The translations under genes were made by a program, and so were the position numbers. Under the pieces are notes generated by a model. The model was given only the letters and a program-made list of their open reading frames with translations. It was not told the origin of the DNA and did not search any database. Positions 1-8,142 of a DNA stretch of 59,966 nt are shown here, piece by piece (the first letter of the stretch is position 1; every line of letters starts with the position of its first letter). The DNA is from Bacteroidales bacterium M6 (GTDB lineage Bacteria > Bacteroidota > Bacteroidia > Bacteroidales > Muribaculaceae). The stretch spans positions 1 through 59,966 of the forward strand of contig LUJQ01000001.1 in NCBI GenBank assembly GCA_001689485.1, written 5' to 3'.

Positions 1-893
1 TCCGGAGAACCGAGGAGAGAATCAAGTTCCGAGCAGAGTATGAGAGTGTATTTTCCTTTCTTCACACGAGTGATGTTGTGGTATTTCAGATAGTGGTGGA
101 GTTGGTCGCGTGTCAGCCCATACTTCTCCATTGCCTCTGGATAGGTGTAATATTCCGGCTCCTTTGGCGCGGTCGTACCCTTCGCCAAATCGAAGTGATA
201 CTTTGAATACATCACATAGTTGCCATGCTTTTTCTTCGGTATTCCCTCCTTTGATACGAGAGTATAGATTGCCGATAGCGTCATGCCATAGGCGGCTTGA
301 ATATCCGCCACGGTGTACCACTCACTGATTTCTTCCTTTGGTTGCTGATTTGCAAAGTAGCGGTCAACATGGCTACGGCTCCAGAGCGTCTTTCCTCGGC
401 TCTGAGTCTTCGGCCAGCCATCACGTTCCGCAATCTTATACATCCCGGAGTTTGACACACCATATTTCTCCTGAACCTCTTTCGAGGTGTAGAACTCGGT
501 GATTGGTTCTCGTGTCGGCTTCTCTCGTTTAAGATACTTATGACCATTCTCAAATAATTGGTCAATATCCTGCCGACGTACCAGTGTCTTTCCTTTGAAC
601 TGCACAGTTGCTATAGCGTTGTCGGCAAAGTATCGGTATACAGTAGCCCGGCTGACTCCAAGCAATCGGCATACCTGAGTGGGGGAAAGGAACTCAAGTT
701 TCTCAATTTCTATCTTACCTTCAATCTGGGTTGAGTATTTCGCCTTGAACTCGCTGAGTTTCGCTTGCCGTTTTCTCTCCTTATAGGCGAGCCCGGAACA
801 TCTGTGGCTACAGTATTCCGTGGTAGTCTTTCGTGCGACAAATTCTTTGCCACACCACTTACATTTTTTGATGATTTCAATATTACTGCTCAT
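1..893 (-). CDS. Partial gene: zinc-finger protein with four tandem excisionase-type HTH units
   Basis: An open frame runs from an ATG at 893 to the left edge without a stop, so the C-terminus is missing; 297 residues are visible. The N-terminus has a C-x2-C-x13-C-x3-C cluster (C11, C14, C28, C32) that looks like a small zinc ribbon. After it come four similar units of about 55-65 residues (roughly 66-115, 130-185, 195-245, 250-297). Each starts with an aromatic-T/S/P-x-(E/Q/D) stretch and carries a G-(V/M/L)-(S/T) helix-turn-helix signature like the MerR/excisionase (HTH_17) fold. Proteins of this kind usually sit next to tyrosine recombinases in Bacteroidetes integrative elements. I infer a role in recombination directionality or element control; the integrase would lie left of the window. 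The gene faces away from mnmE and has four 10-bp repeats 43-82 bp upstream of its start. Confidence 0.8.
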   Translation of the reverse strand, partial: MSSNIEIIKKCKWCGKEFVARKTTTEYCSHRCSGLAYKERKRQAKLSEFKAKYSTQIEGKIEIEKLEFLSPTQVCRLLGVSRATVYRYFADNAIATVQFKGKTLVRRQDIDQLFENGHKYLKREKPTREPITEFYTSKEVQEKYGVSNSGMYKIAERDGWPKTQSRGKTLWSRSHVDRYFANQQPKEEISEWYTVADIQAAYGMTLSAIYTLVSKEGIPKKKHGNYVMYSKYHFDLAKGTTAPKEPEYYTYPEAMEKYGLTRDQLHHYLKYHNITRVKKGKYTLILCSELDSLLGSP

Positions 894-935
894 ATTCGCT
901 TTTATTGGTGGTTATTTCGCCAGTTATTTAGCCGA

Positions 936-975
936 AAGTGTATCATCGCGTCTCACTGCGTCTCATGGTGTCTCA
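936..975. promoter_or_regulatory. Four 10-bp direct repeats upstream of the HTH gene
   Basis: Four consecutive 10-bp units each end in GTMTCA (936-945, 946-955, 956-965, 966-975). The 10-bp period puts every unit on the same helical face, as expected for a cooperatively bound operator or an excisionase-type site. The array begins 43 bp upstream of the start codon at 893. A link to the four-HTH protein is inference. Confidence 0.5.
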
Positions 976-1088
976 AAAGTCCACGACCTTGCGACACGAT
1001 GTGACGGGATTGACCGACTTGCTACAAATCGGGTACAAAAACACAGGTAAAAAGGGGTGAAAAGCGGTTATATTGCAGTATGAAGACG

Positions 1089-1118
1089 AAAAAAGCCGCC
1101 CGATAACGAGCGACTTTT
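1089..1118 (-). terminator. Hairpin downstream of mnmE
   Basis: An imperfect 12-bp stem with a short ATAA loop. Read on the minus strand it is followed by a T run, as in a rho-independent terminator. It lies about 40 bp past the mnmE stop and just beyond the 10-bp CACCA repeats, so it may belong to the mobile element rather than to mnmE. Confidence 0.55.
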
Positions 1119-1128
1119 CAATATTTTA

Positions 1129-1158
1129 CACCAAATGGCACCAGTTGTCACCAATAGG
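1129..1158. other. Three 10-bp CACCA repeats abutting mnmE: possible recombinase arm or attachment region
   Basis: The pentamer CACCA recurs at 1129, 1139 and 1149 with exact 10-bp spacing and ends 5 bp before the mnmE stop codon (1159-1161). Short helically phased repeats beside the conserved 3' end of a housekeeping gene, with an excisionase-like gene next to it, are what the end of an integrative element looks like. The core crossover site cannot be defined without the other junction. Confidence 0.4.
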
Positions 1159-2595
1159 CTACTTGCCGATGCAGAAGCGGGAGAAGATGGTGGCGAGGAT
1201 GTCGGGGGTGGTGATGGTGCCGGTGATGGTGGAGAGGTGGTGGAGGGTTTCGCGGACGTCCTGGGCGACGAGGTCGCCGGGGAGGTTGGTGGTGAGGCCG
1301 TCGATTACAAGGCGCAGGGATGTGGCGGCCGAGAGGAGGGAGCTGTAATGGCGGGCGTTGGTTACGATGACGGCGTCGGGGGTGTCGGCTGCGTGGGGTA
1401 TTGAGGCGGTTGCTATGTGGTGAAGCTCGTTTTTCAGGTTATCGATGCCTTGGTTGTTGAGAGCCGAGATAGGGAGGGGGGGGATGGTTGCGAGGTCTTG
1501 GTCGGGGAGGGGTGTGGTTTGTTTTTGTGGCTGGGTGGCAAGAAGGTCGCTTTTGTTTAGAACCGGCAGGATGGTTGTGCCGGTTGTGCATTTGGAGGTG
1601 AGCTCCTTATGGAATGACCGTAGGTAGGAGGGGGTGCTTTGTGGGGTTATTACCCAAAGGATGATTTTGGCCTGGGTGGTTTTTTCCCATGCACGCTCGA
1701 TTCCGAGGTTTTCGATTTGGTCGGTGGTTTGGCGGAGGCCGGCGGTGTCGATGAACCTGAATGTCATGCCGTTGATGTCGGTCGTGTCCTCTATTGTGTC
1801 GCGGGTGGTGCCGGGGATGTCGCTGACTATGGCCCTGTTGTCGCCTAGCAGTGCGTTTAATATGGTTGATTTGCCTACATTCGGTTCGCCGATTATTGCC
1901 ACGGGTATGCCTCGGCGGATTGCGTCGCCGGTGGAAAAGGATTCGGCGAGGCGTTCCACGGTTTGAAGTGTGGTTTGTGACAGGTCGAGCAGTTGCCTGC
2001 GGTCGGCAAATTCCACGTCTTCTTCCGAGAAATCGAGTTCAAGTTCGAGCAGCGAGGCCAGTTCGAGCAACTGGTCGCGCAGGTGGCCGAGTTGCGACGA
2101 GAAGTGGCCGCGCATTTGCGACATTGCCACGCGGTGTGACGCGCGTGAGGTGGATGCTATGACATCGGCCACGGCTTCGGCTTCTGCAAGATCCATTTTT
2201 CCCGATGCGAATGCGCGCATTGTGAATTCACCGGGTTCGGCAGGCCGGCATCCTTGCCGTATCAGCAGGTTTATAAGTTCGGTCTGAATCCAGATGGAGC
2301 CGTGGACTGAGAATTCCACTACGTCGTCGCCTGTGAATGACCTTGGCGCGCGGAAGATTGTTGCCACTGCCTGGTCGAGTGTCTCGTTGTTCTGAGGGTC
2401 GACGATATTGCCGAGATGGGCGGTATGGGATATGGCGTCAGAAAGTGTTTTTCCGTGCCATACGGTATCGGCTATACGGACTGCATCGGGGCCGCTTATT
2501 CGGGCTACGGCTATCCCGCCTATGCCTGCCGGGGTGGAGATGGCGCAAATAGTATCGTCGTTGTTGGTCATTGCCAGGGTGGGTTTATGGGTCAT
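1159..2595 (-). CDS. mnmE: tRNA-U34 carboxymethylaminomethyl-modifying GTPase MnmE (TrmE)
   Basis: MnmE works with MnmG to install the (carboxymethyl)aminomethyl group on wobble U34 of tRNAs reading two-codon boxes. The 478-residue protein has the N-terminal folate-binding domain, a helical domain, and an inserted G domain with G1 GEPNVGKS (236-243), G2 TTRD (263-266) and G3 DTAG (283-286). It ends in the family's C-terminal CIGK. Family members usually begin close to the NNDDTICAI stretch, so the ATG nine codons in (2571) may be the real start. The gene lies 19 bp downstream of the endonuclease gene and is probably cotranscribed with it. Its 3' end borders the mobile-element material on the left; trmE 3' ends are known integration sites, for example for Salmonella genomic island 1. 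Confidence 0.97.
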   Translation of the reverse strand: MTHKPTLAMTNNDDTICAISTPAGIGGIAVARISGPDAVRIADTVWHGKTLSDAISHTAHLGNIVDPQNNETLDQAVATIFRAPRSFTGDDVVEFSVHGSIWIQTELINLLIRQGCRPAEPGEFTMRAFASGKMDLAEAEAVADVIASTSRASHRVAMSQMRGHFSSQLGHLRDQLLELASLLELELDFSEEDVEFADRRQLLDLSQTTLQTVERLAESFSTGDAIRRGIPVAIIGEPNVGKSTILNALLGDNRAIVSDIPGTTRDTIEDTTDINGMTFRFIDTAGLRQTTDQIENLGIERAWEKTTQAKIILWVITPQSTPSYLRSFHKELTSKCTTGTTILPVLNKSDLLATQPQKQTTPLPDQDLATIPPLPISALNNQGIDNLKNELHHIATASIPHAADTPDAVIVTNARHYSSLLSAATSLRLVIDGLTTNLPGDLVAQDVRETLHHLSTITGTITTPDILATIFSRFCIGK

Positions 2596-2614
2596 GAAAC
2601 TCTGTCTTGTGGGG

Positions 2615-3487
2615 TTATCTGCGGGGCATGCGGCTCCAGCGGTTGAAATCGCATTGTGCTTCTACGGTGGTTTCCACATCGTCGGGGAGCGCTGTGAAGA
2701 AGTCGTGACCGGTCAGTGCCTCAACCGAGTCGACGCTGACGGCGTGTGTCTGCATACCTCCTTTCACATAGCTGTTGGGCATGATGAAACCTATTGCCGA
2801 CGGTGGGTCGGTGTAGGGGGAAAGTATGACTTTGAAGAATTTCCTTGGCACGGCTACGCCTGTTGTCCCGATTCGTTCTATGCCTTCGCCCGGTATGAAG
2901 ACCGGCCCGCATACGATGACGACAGCGCTGTCGGCAATAGCCCGTTGCCGGCATTTTTCTTCAAGTTTTTTCCATGCGCCACGGTTAAGTTCGCCAGCCT
3001 GGGGGCAGATGTTGGTCAGCAGGAATGATTCGCGCATGGTTTCGGGGCTCCATTTCATGTCGCCTGCAGGAGCCATATGGCCTCGGTCATAGCCTGAATT
3101 GCGATAGTCGTCGGTAGTGGCGCATCCGTCGACAGCGGGGTCGGTCTGGAAGGAGCTTTCGCGACTGTTTTCGCCATCGGTTTCTGATGTAAGCAGTTCC
3201 CATGCCACCCAGTTTGGCTGGTGGGTGGAGCGGTTGAAAGAGACTGTCATCCCCTTGTAGTTGATTATTTCCTCTTCAAGCATCGGGTTTGTCTTGACAT
3301 ACTCCAGCGAACCATCCGGCACGATTTGCCTGTGCGGGTGGTTGCGGGCTGAGGTGACCAGGTAGACTATGGCTGCCACCACGGCCAATGCCAGTAGGTA
3401 GCCTGCACGTTTTGTTGAAGCATCGGAGGCCGGGCGTCTCCGTTTGGAGGGCCCGGCCTTCCGGCGTTGGGGTTGTTTCTTTGGCAT
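2615..3487 (-). CDS. Membrane-anchored DNA/RNA non-specific endonuclease (NucA/DRGH family)
   Basis: The 290-residue protein has a basic cytosolic N-terminus (1-27), one hydrophobic anchor at about 29-46 and an extracytoplasmic nuclease domain. The catalytic DRGHMAP motif is at 134-140 (H137 as general base), and the downstream asparagines (N159, N168 in the LNRGAW context) fit the metal-binding helix of this beta-beta-alpha-metal family. Such enzymes cut single- and double-stranded DNA and RNA; an envelope location suggests nucleotide scavenging or defence against incoming DNA. It lies between the OmpA/TPR lipoprotein gene (60 bp upstream) and mnmE (19 bp downstream) on the same strand. Confidence 0.92.
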   Translation of the reverse strand: MPKKQPQRRKAGPSKRRRPASDASTKRAGYLLALAVVAAIVYLVTSARNHPHRQIVPDGSLEYVKTNPMLEEEIINYKGMTVSFNRSTHQPNWVAWELLTSETDGENSRESSFQTDPAVDGCATTDDYRNSGYDRGHMAPAGDMKWSPETMRESFLLTNICPQAGELNRGAWKKLEEKCRQRAIADSAVVIVCGPVFIPGEGIERIGTTGVAVPRKFFKVILSPYTDPPSAIGFIMPNSYVKGGMQTHAVSVDSVEALTGHDFFTALPDDVETTVEAQCDFNRWSRMPRR

Positions 3488-3547
3488 TATCTTGTTGCTG
3501 TCACAGGTGCGGTTTTGTTGCCATACCTGTTGATTGCCTTCTCTTTA

Positions 3548-5233
3548 TCAGAGAATGGCTGATATGTTGAAGTTTTGGAACTCAAGGTCTTTTGCAGCTT
3601 TGTCGGCCAGTGAGCGGTCGAGTTTCACAGCCTGGCGAAGGTTGTTGTTGACCATGGTGTCGTTGTTGGTGCGTGCACCGAGGATTGCCGTGATATAGTA
3701 TGTCATGGCGTTGGGTGCGGTCACACCGGCGAGGGTTGATTTAGCCTTGCTGTAGTCTTTTGCAAGGATTTGGGCAAGGGCGGCGTTGTTTGTTTTTGCA
3801 TTACCAAAGGCTTTGACTGCGGCATTGGCGTCGCCTGTCATGAGGTAATATGTACCCATGGCATCGTTGAGTTCCTCAAGGCCGGCTGCTGCACCGAATT
3901 TCTGGTTTGCCTGGCGGTAATCCTTGTTCATGAGCGAAATCAGCCCGAGGTTCATCTGGGGTTCGGCTGCTTCCGGCGCAAGGCGGGTTGCCTTTGCAAA
4001 GTTCCCTTTCGCAGCGTCGTAATTGCCTGCTACATACTGGGTGAGGCCGAGGTCGTTGAAGGCGCGGTAGTCGTTGGGGTAAAGGCGTGCGGCTGTTTCG
4101 TAGATTTTCATTTTGTCGCCGTTGTCATCAACCAGCGTTGCTGCATAGAGCAGCTCGTCGGCGCTGAGAGCCGATGGGTTGGAGCTGTATAGGTCGAGTA
4201 TTTCCTGATCGCTCTTGCCGATTACGTTGATTGACGCTGTGATGCGTGATTTACGCAGACGTGGAAGAATCTGGTCGGCGAGCTGGTCGAAAATCGACGA
4301 CAAGTTGCGTATTTCTCGTTCACGTTGCTCGGGGTCTTTATACATTGACAGCACGCTTAGAATAAGCTCTTTGTCCTGGATGTTGCTGGCGGCTACAAGT
4401 TTTTGGAAGCCTTCCCAGTCCTCGGGGGTGAAATTGGCGGTGAGTTCGCCAAATTCGGTCACATTGTCCTTTTTAAGTTGGTTTTTGAGGTAGGCCGAGG
4501 TGTTTTTTTCGCGGTTTTCTGCGAGACGGGTGTTAAGGTCGAGCGAACCTTCAGGCGATGCATATGATGAGATGTTTATTTCCTCGATTTCGCGGGTCTT
4601 GTCGCCGCTGGCATCCTTTATCTGCTGGTTGAGCGCGAGCATTTCGCTTGATTTCACCTGGCCGTCGCGTACGTTGGCCTGGTTGATCAGGAAATGTATG
4701 TCGGCATTGTATTTTTCGTTGATGATGCGTTGGAATTTGTCGTGGGCGAGTGCGGGTGTCACCGTGGCGGCATCCGCAAGTGCGGCAGTGGCTACTACGC
4801 CTTTGGCCACTTTCACACGCGGGAGCACATATTGCTTGTTGCCCTGCCTTACGTCGAATGCGAGTTCGAGTTCGCTTTTCATCATGTCGGGCTGGTACTC
4901 ATACATGACCGGTATAGTCACCGTGCCCCCGTTGTCGTAATTTATTACAGGGGCGTTGCCACGCACCTTTTCCCCTTGGAAGGCATAGGGTTGGGATGCC
5001 ACTTCCTGCCCGTTGAAGCAGAGGTAGGGGGTCACTGTTACCTGGGCGTTTTTCACGAAGAATTTTGCCGGTACGCGTGCTGTGACGGTTGCGGGAACGC
5101 GGTCGCCTACTACTTCCAGCGGGTTGGGGTTGACAGTGAAATAATCAGCCTGGAACTGATTCAGTTTTTTGCTGCATCCCGTAAGCATTACGGCGCCGGT
5201 GGCAGCCAGCAACATGAGGTGTTTAGAGTTCAT
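3548..5233 (-). CDS. Lipoprotein with OmpA-like and TPR domains
   Basis: I start this at the ATG giving MNSKHLML, because it begins a clean lipoprotein signal peptide with lipobox LTGC (C20); an upstream in-frame start would add ten non-signal residues. The mature protein of about 540 residues has a beta-rich N-terminal part and an OmpA-like region around 185-275 (SYASPEG followed by an NTRLAENR-type helix) that would bind peptidoglycan. At least three TPR-like repeats cover roughly 370-540. It is probably an inner-leaflet outer-membrane lipoprotein that scaffolds an envelope complex. A -7 box lies at 5325-5332. Function beyond envelope scaffolding is unknown. Confidence 0.85.
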   Translation of the reverse strand: MNSKHLMLLAATGAVMLTGCSKKLNQFQADYFTVNPNPLEVVGDRVPATVTARVPAKFFVKNAQVTVTPYLCFNGQEVASQPYAFQGEKVRGNAPVINYDNGGTVTIPVMYEYQPDMMKSELELAFDVRQGNKQYVLPRVKVAKGVVATAALADAATVTPALAHDKFQRIINEKYNADIHFLINQANVRDGQVKSSEMLALNQQIKDASGDKTREIEEINISSYASPEGSLDLNTRLAENREKNTSAYLKNQLKKDNVTEFGELTANFTPEDWEGFQKLVAASNIQDKELILSVLSMYKDPEQREREIRNLSSIFDQLADQILPRLRKSRITASINVIGKSDQEILDLYSSNPSALSADELLYAATLVDDNGDKMKIYETAARLYPNDYRAFNDLGLTQYVAGNYDAAKGNFAKATRLAPEAAEPQMNLGLISLMNKDYRQANQKFGAAAGLEELNDAMGTYYLMTGDANAAVKAFGNAKTNNAALAQILAKDYSKAKSTLAGVTAPNAMTYYITAILGARTNNDTMVNNNLRQAVKLDRSLADKAAKDLEFQNFNISAIL

Positions 5234-5324
5234 GACGAATATTGGGTTAATCCTTAAATGCAAGTTTTTGTGATGTTTGGATGTCCTGCCAACTCCCTTG
5301 TGGGAAACGGTCAGACATTTAGGG

Positions 5325-5332
5325 CAAAATTA
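5325..5332 (-). promoter_or_regulatory. -7 box for the lipoprotein-nuclease-mnmE operon
   Basis: On the minus strand the sequence is TAATTTTG, matching TAnnTTTG of the Bacteroidetes primary sigma factor. It gives a leader of roughly 85 nt before the start at 5233. No good -33 TTTG is visible. Confidence 0.5.
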
Positions 5333-5490
5333 CTGAAAATTTGTAATTTCGCATACCTCATACCGGCATAAAAGAAGTCGGTTGCATATAAGAAAAGTTA
5401 CAAACGGGTGTTGCCGGGTTAAAAATGGTTAATAGTGGTTCCGTTTTAAAAATGTACACATATTGTAACGCATGTGTAATAAAGTCGGCC

Positions 5491-5498
5491 TAACTTTG
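5491..5498 (+). promoter_or_regulatory. -7 box driving the putative ncRNA
   Basis: TAACTTTG followed by C is an excellent TAnnTTTG match on the plus strand. The nearest TTG upstream (5463) is slightly farther than the usual 19-21 bp. No convincing coding sequence follows before the terminator at 5627-5661. Confidence 0.5.
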
Positions 5499-5504
5499 CA
5501 ATGC

Positions 5505-5661
5505 AATCTGGCAATGATGCTTTGATTGTGAACTCAAGGTGATAGCACCTTTTCTAACTACAGAAAGAATATAGTTCAAAAGATAGTAATTTAGAGCAAA
5601 GTAAATAGAATACTTCATTATCCCTTAAAACGGATCGTCGATGATGACGCTCCGTTTTTTT
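5505..5661 (+). ncRNA. Putative structured small RNA of about 157 nt
   Basis: This is a complete transcription unit without a convincing ORF: a -7 box at 5491-5498 and a strong terminator at 5627-5661. Inside, AAGGTG (5536-5541) pairs with CACCTT (5546-5551), TTCT (5552-5555) with AGAA (5562-5565), and GAACT (5530-5534) encloses both by pairing with AGTTC (5573-5577), giving a three-way junction. Further outward CTTTG/CAAAG and AATGA/TCATT pairings continue a long rod. Length, promoter and terminator are like those of the Bacteroidales-1/6S-type RNA of this order, but I cannot confirm family membership. The only small ORF inside would be 13 codons. Confidence 0.5.
5627..5661 (+). terminator. 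Rho-independent terminator of the putative ncRNA
   Basis: The stem pairs AAAACGGA and CGTC with GACG and TCCGTTTT (one bulged position, six-nt loop) and is followed by a run of seven T. Confidence 0.85.
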
Positions 5662-5829
5662 ATTGTCCGTTATGGCGGGACTGGTTGGACTAAGGGGGAC
5701 TAATTGCAAAAAAAGTAGGCTGGAAAGTTATGGCGTGGGGTACCTATATCGTACAGGAATCCTGAATCCATAGCAAGGCATAAGAAATCGTTCTTGAACT
5801 CGTAGCATGAGGTGGAATAACGTCTTGAG

Positions 5830-5984
5830 GGTGTGTCATAATGACTCATCTGGGTCGTTGCTTGCGGGATTCGGCTTCGGTCATTGACCTTGGTCAACTC
5901 CCTTCGGCCTCACCCTTAATCTCCTGCCATCTGAATCATTCTGACAGCACCCTCGACATCCGGGCGAAAGCCACGGCGGTGAAT
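5830..5984 (+). repeat. Dispersed intergenic repeat, copy A (interrupted)
   Basis: The block at 5830-5856 (GGTGTGTCATAATGA and following bases) and the block at about 5928-5984 (CATTCTGACAG through GGGCGAAAGCCACGGCGGTG) match, in order, a contiguous repeat seen inverted at 54822-54922 and in part at 57574-57646. Here about 70 nt separate the two blocks, flanked by a repeated CATCTG. The terminal stem-loop of the other copies is missing. The rest of 5664-6135 shows no gene; a possible weak hairpin lies at about 6058-6078. Confidence 0.7.
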
Positions 5985-6135
5985 GTAGGCATTATTTTTT
6001 TTGTATAGCGCTCCTTTATTGGGCGCCAATTCCATTAAAATAGACCTATGCCGTTGTAAAGCCTATCCAGTATGGGCTTGTTTGCTGGTGATGGATATGG
6101 GTCGCTGATACGGGTGCAAACCGATGTGTGGCGTA

Positions 6136-7968
6136 TTAGAATTTCTGCATGTCGACGAGGTGGCGGTAATAGCCGTCGAGTGCGAGCAGTTCTTCGTGTG
6201 TGCCACGTTCAACTATGCGCCCTTCGTGGAGCACGCAGATGAGGTCGGCATTTTTAATGGTCGACAGGCGGTGTGCTATGACCAGGGTGGTGCGTCCGTC
6301 CATAAGGCGGTCGAGAGCCTGTTGAACGAGTTTTTCGCTTTCGGTGTCGAGGGCAGAGGTTGCCTCGTCGAGAATCAGCACAGGGGGGTTTTTCAGAATT
6401 GCACGCGCTATGGATAGGCGTTGGCGTTGTCCGCCTGACAGGCGGCATCCACGGTCGCCTATGTTGGTGTCGTAGCCCTTTTCGGTCGCTGTTATAAAGT
6501 CGTGGGCGTTGGCTACTTTGGCGGCGCGAATCACATCGTCCATCGAGGCGTGCTGAACCCCGAATGTGATATTGTTTAAGAAAGAGTCGTTGAACAAGAT
6601 GGCTTCCTGGTTGACATTGCCCATAAAGGAGCGGAGGTCGTGGACGCGGAGGTCGCGGATGTCTATGCCGTCGATTTTGATTGCCCCCTTCTGCACATCG
6701 TAGAACCGTGGCAAAAGGTCGGCCATTGTAGATTTTCCAGAACCGGACTGCCCTACGAGGGCTACGGTTGCCCCGGCAGGGATGTCGAGGTTTATGTCGT
6801 GGAGGACATCGACATTGTTGCCGTAGCCGAATGTCACGTTATCATAGGTGATGCGCCCCTTGAGTTGTTTTATCTCTTTGGGTGATTCTGGGTCTTTGAT
6901 GGGGTTTTGGGCGCCGAGGATTTTATCGACGCGTTCCATTGATGCCAAGCCTTTCTGAATTGAATACATGGCTTTGGAAAGGTCTTTGGCTGGGTTGATA
7001 ATGCTGTAGAAAATCACCATGTAGTAGATGAAGTCGGATGCCTTCAACCCTGAGTTGCCGCTGAGAATCAGTGAGCCGCCGAACCATAGCACGATGGCGA
7101 TTGAGCAGGTTCCGAGGAATTCGCTCATGGGGTGGGCCAGGCTTTGTCGGCGGGCAATCCTGTTTGACAATCTGTAGAACAGGTGGTTCTCGCGATGGAA
7201 ACGGTCTTTTACTTTCTCTTCGGCATTGAAGGCTTTTATGATTCTAAGGCCGCCCAGGCATTCCTCGATGTTCGACATCAGTATGCCCCATTGGTTTTGC
7301 TGCTCAAGTGATTTCCGTTTGAGCGATTTCCCCACATTCCCCATAACTAGTCCGGCCAAAGGCAGGAGTACGAGTACGAATATCGTAAGCTGCCATGAAA
7401 CGAGGAACATCATTGCAAGGCATGACAGAATCATGATGGGGTTTTTGAACATCATGTCGAGCGACTGCATTATGGAGTTCTCTATTTCAGCTACGTCGCC
7501 GCTCATGCGTGCCATCACGTCGCCTTTCCGTGCGGATGTGAAAAAGGAGATTGGTAGTGTCACCATCTTGTTGAACACATAGTTGCGGATGTCGCGCACG
7601 ATGCCGTTGCGCATCGGGATTATGAAATAGGAGCATAGATATGCCACGCCGGTTTTCATCCCGGTAAGCACCACAAGCAATGCTGCGAGTGCTGCCAGTG
7701 TGGCGGGGGCTCCCCATTGCACTATTGCCTCCTGTGTGTAGTAGTAGAAATTGTTGATCAATACATCCTTGAGCGAATGGCCGCCGCCCAGTTGCATGTA
7801 GTCATAAACCTCTTCGTTCACCTTGAAAAGCATTTCAAGGATAGGGATGATGATGGCAAACGATACCAGTGTGAGTAATGCCGAAAGGATGTTGCAGATT
7901 ATGTTGAGGGCTACATATTTCTTGTATGGTGGCACGAATCTGCGGAGCAGGGCGAACAATTCCTTCAT
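6136..7968 (-). CDS. MsbA-type ABC exporter (fused permease and ATPase)
   Basis: This 610-residue half-transporter has a six-helix type-1 exporter domain (about 15-330) and a C-terminal ATPase with Walker A GQSGSGKS (about 407-414), signature LSGGQRQR, Walker B ILDEATS and a switch histidine in IAHRLST. Such homodimers flip lipids, lipid A precursors or drugs. I start at the ATG giving MKELFALL because the upstream in-frame ATG overlaps a -7 box (7996-8003) and could not be in the leader. It is monocistronic; MsbA itself is one possibility, but substrate cannot be told from sequence. Confidence 0.93.
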   Translation of the reverse strand: MKELFALLRRFVPPYKKYVALNIICNILSALLTLVSFAIIIPILEMLFKVNEEVYDYMQLGGGHSLKDVLINNFYYYTQEAIVQWGAPATLAALAALLVVLTGMKTGVAYLCSYFIIPMRNGIVRDIRNYVFNKMVTLPISFFTSARKGDVMARMSGDVAEIENSIMQSLDMMFKNPIMILSCLAMMFLVSWQLTIFVLVLLPLAGLVMGNVGKSLKRKSLEQQNQWGILMSNIEECLGGLRIIKAFNAEEKVKDRFHRENHLFYRLSNRIARRQSLAHPMSEFLGTCSIAIVLWFGGSLILSGNSGLKASDFIYYMVIFYSIINPAKDLSKAMYSIQKGLASMERVDKILGAQNPIKDPESPKEIKQLKGRITYDNVTFGYGNNVDVLHDINLDIPAGATVALVGQSGSGKSTMADLLPRFYDVQKGAIKIDGIDIRDLRVHDLRSFMGNVNQEAILFNDSFLNNITFGVQHASMDDVIRAAKVANAHDFITATEKGYDTNIGDRGCRLSGGQRQRLSIARAILKNPPVLILDEATSALDTESEKLVQQALDRLMDGRTTLVIAHRLSTIKNADLICVLHEGRIVERGTHEELLALDGYYRHLVDMQKF

Positions 7969-7995
7969 CTGTTGATTTGTTGATGGTTTTCCATG

Positions 7996-8003
7996 CAAAG
8001 GTA
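7996..8003 (-). promoter_or_regulatory. -7 box of the ABC exporter gene
   Basis: The minus strand reads TACCTTTG then C. It overlaps an upstream in-frame ATG, which decides the start at 7968. Confidence 0.55.
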
Positions 8004-8011
8004 CAAAAAAG

Positions 8012-8112
8012 AAGTCATAAGCAGAAAGCCATAAACCAAGGAGCCTGCATAAAATAACCTGTACGGTTAAATTGCTTAGACTACTTGGTTTATGACTTTC
8101 TGCTTATGACTT
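8012..8112. repeat. 29-bp inverted repeat with one mismatch
   Basis: The arm at 8012-8040 is the reverse complement of 8084-8112 at 28 of 29 positions, with a 43-nt spacer. It lies between the end of the 2-oxoacid oxidoreductase operon and the promoter of the ABC exporter, so it can act as a transcript-end structure. The arm begins AAGTCATAAG, a word also found in the heptamer tandem array near 42.5 kb. Confidence 0.85.
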
Positions 8113-8142
8113 ATAGCTGATAACTTGCAGCTAAGGGTATGC

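Noticed and set aside
2408..3028. A 206-codon plus-strand frame across mnmE and the nuclease gene
   Set aside because: Both minus-strand genes are certain from motifs, and this frame crosses their border without any domain.
5700..5897. A 65-codon minus-strand frame near dispersed repeat copy A
   Set aside because: It ends inside the repeat, has no promoter, and its translation shows no domain; repeat sequence explains it better.
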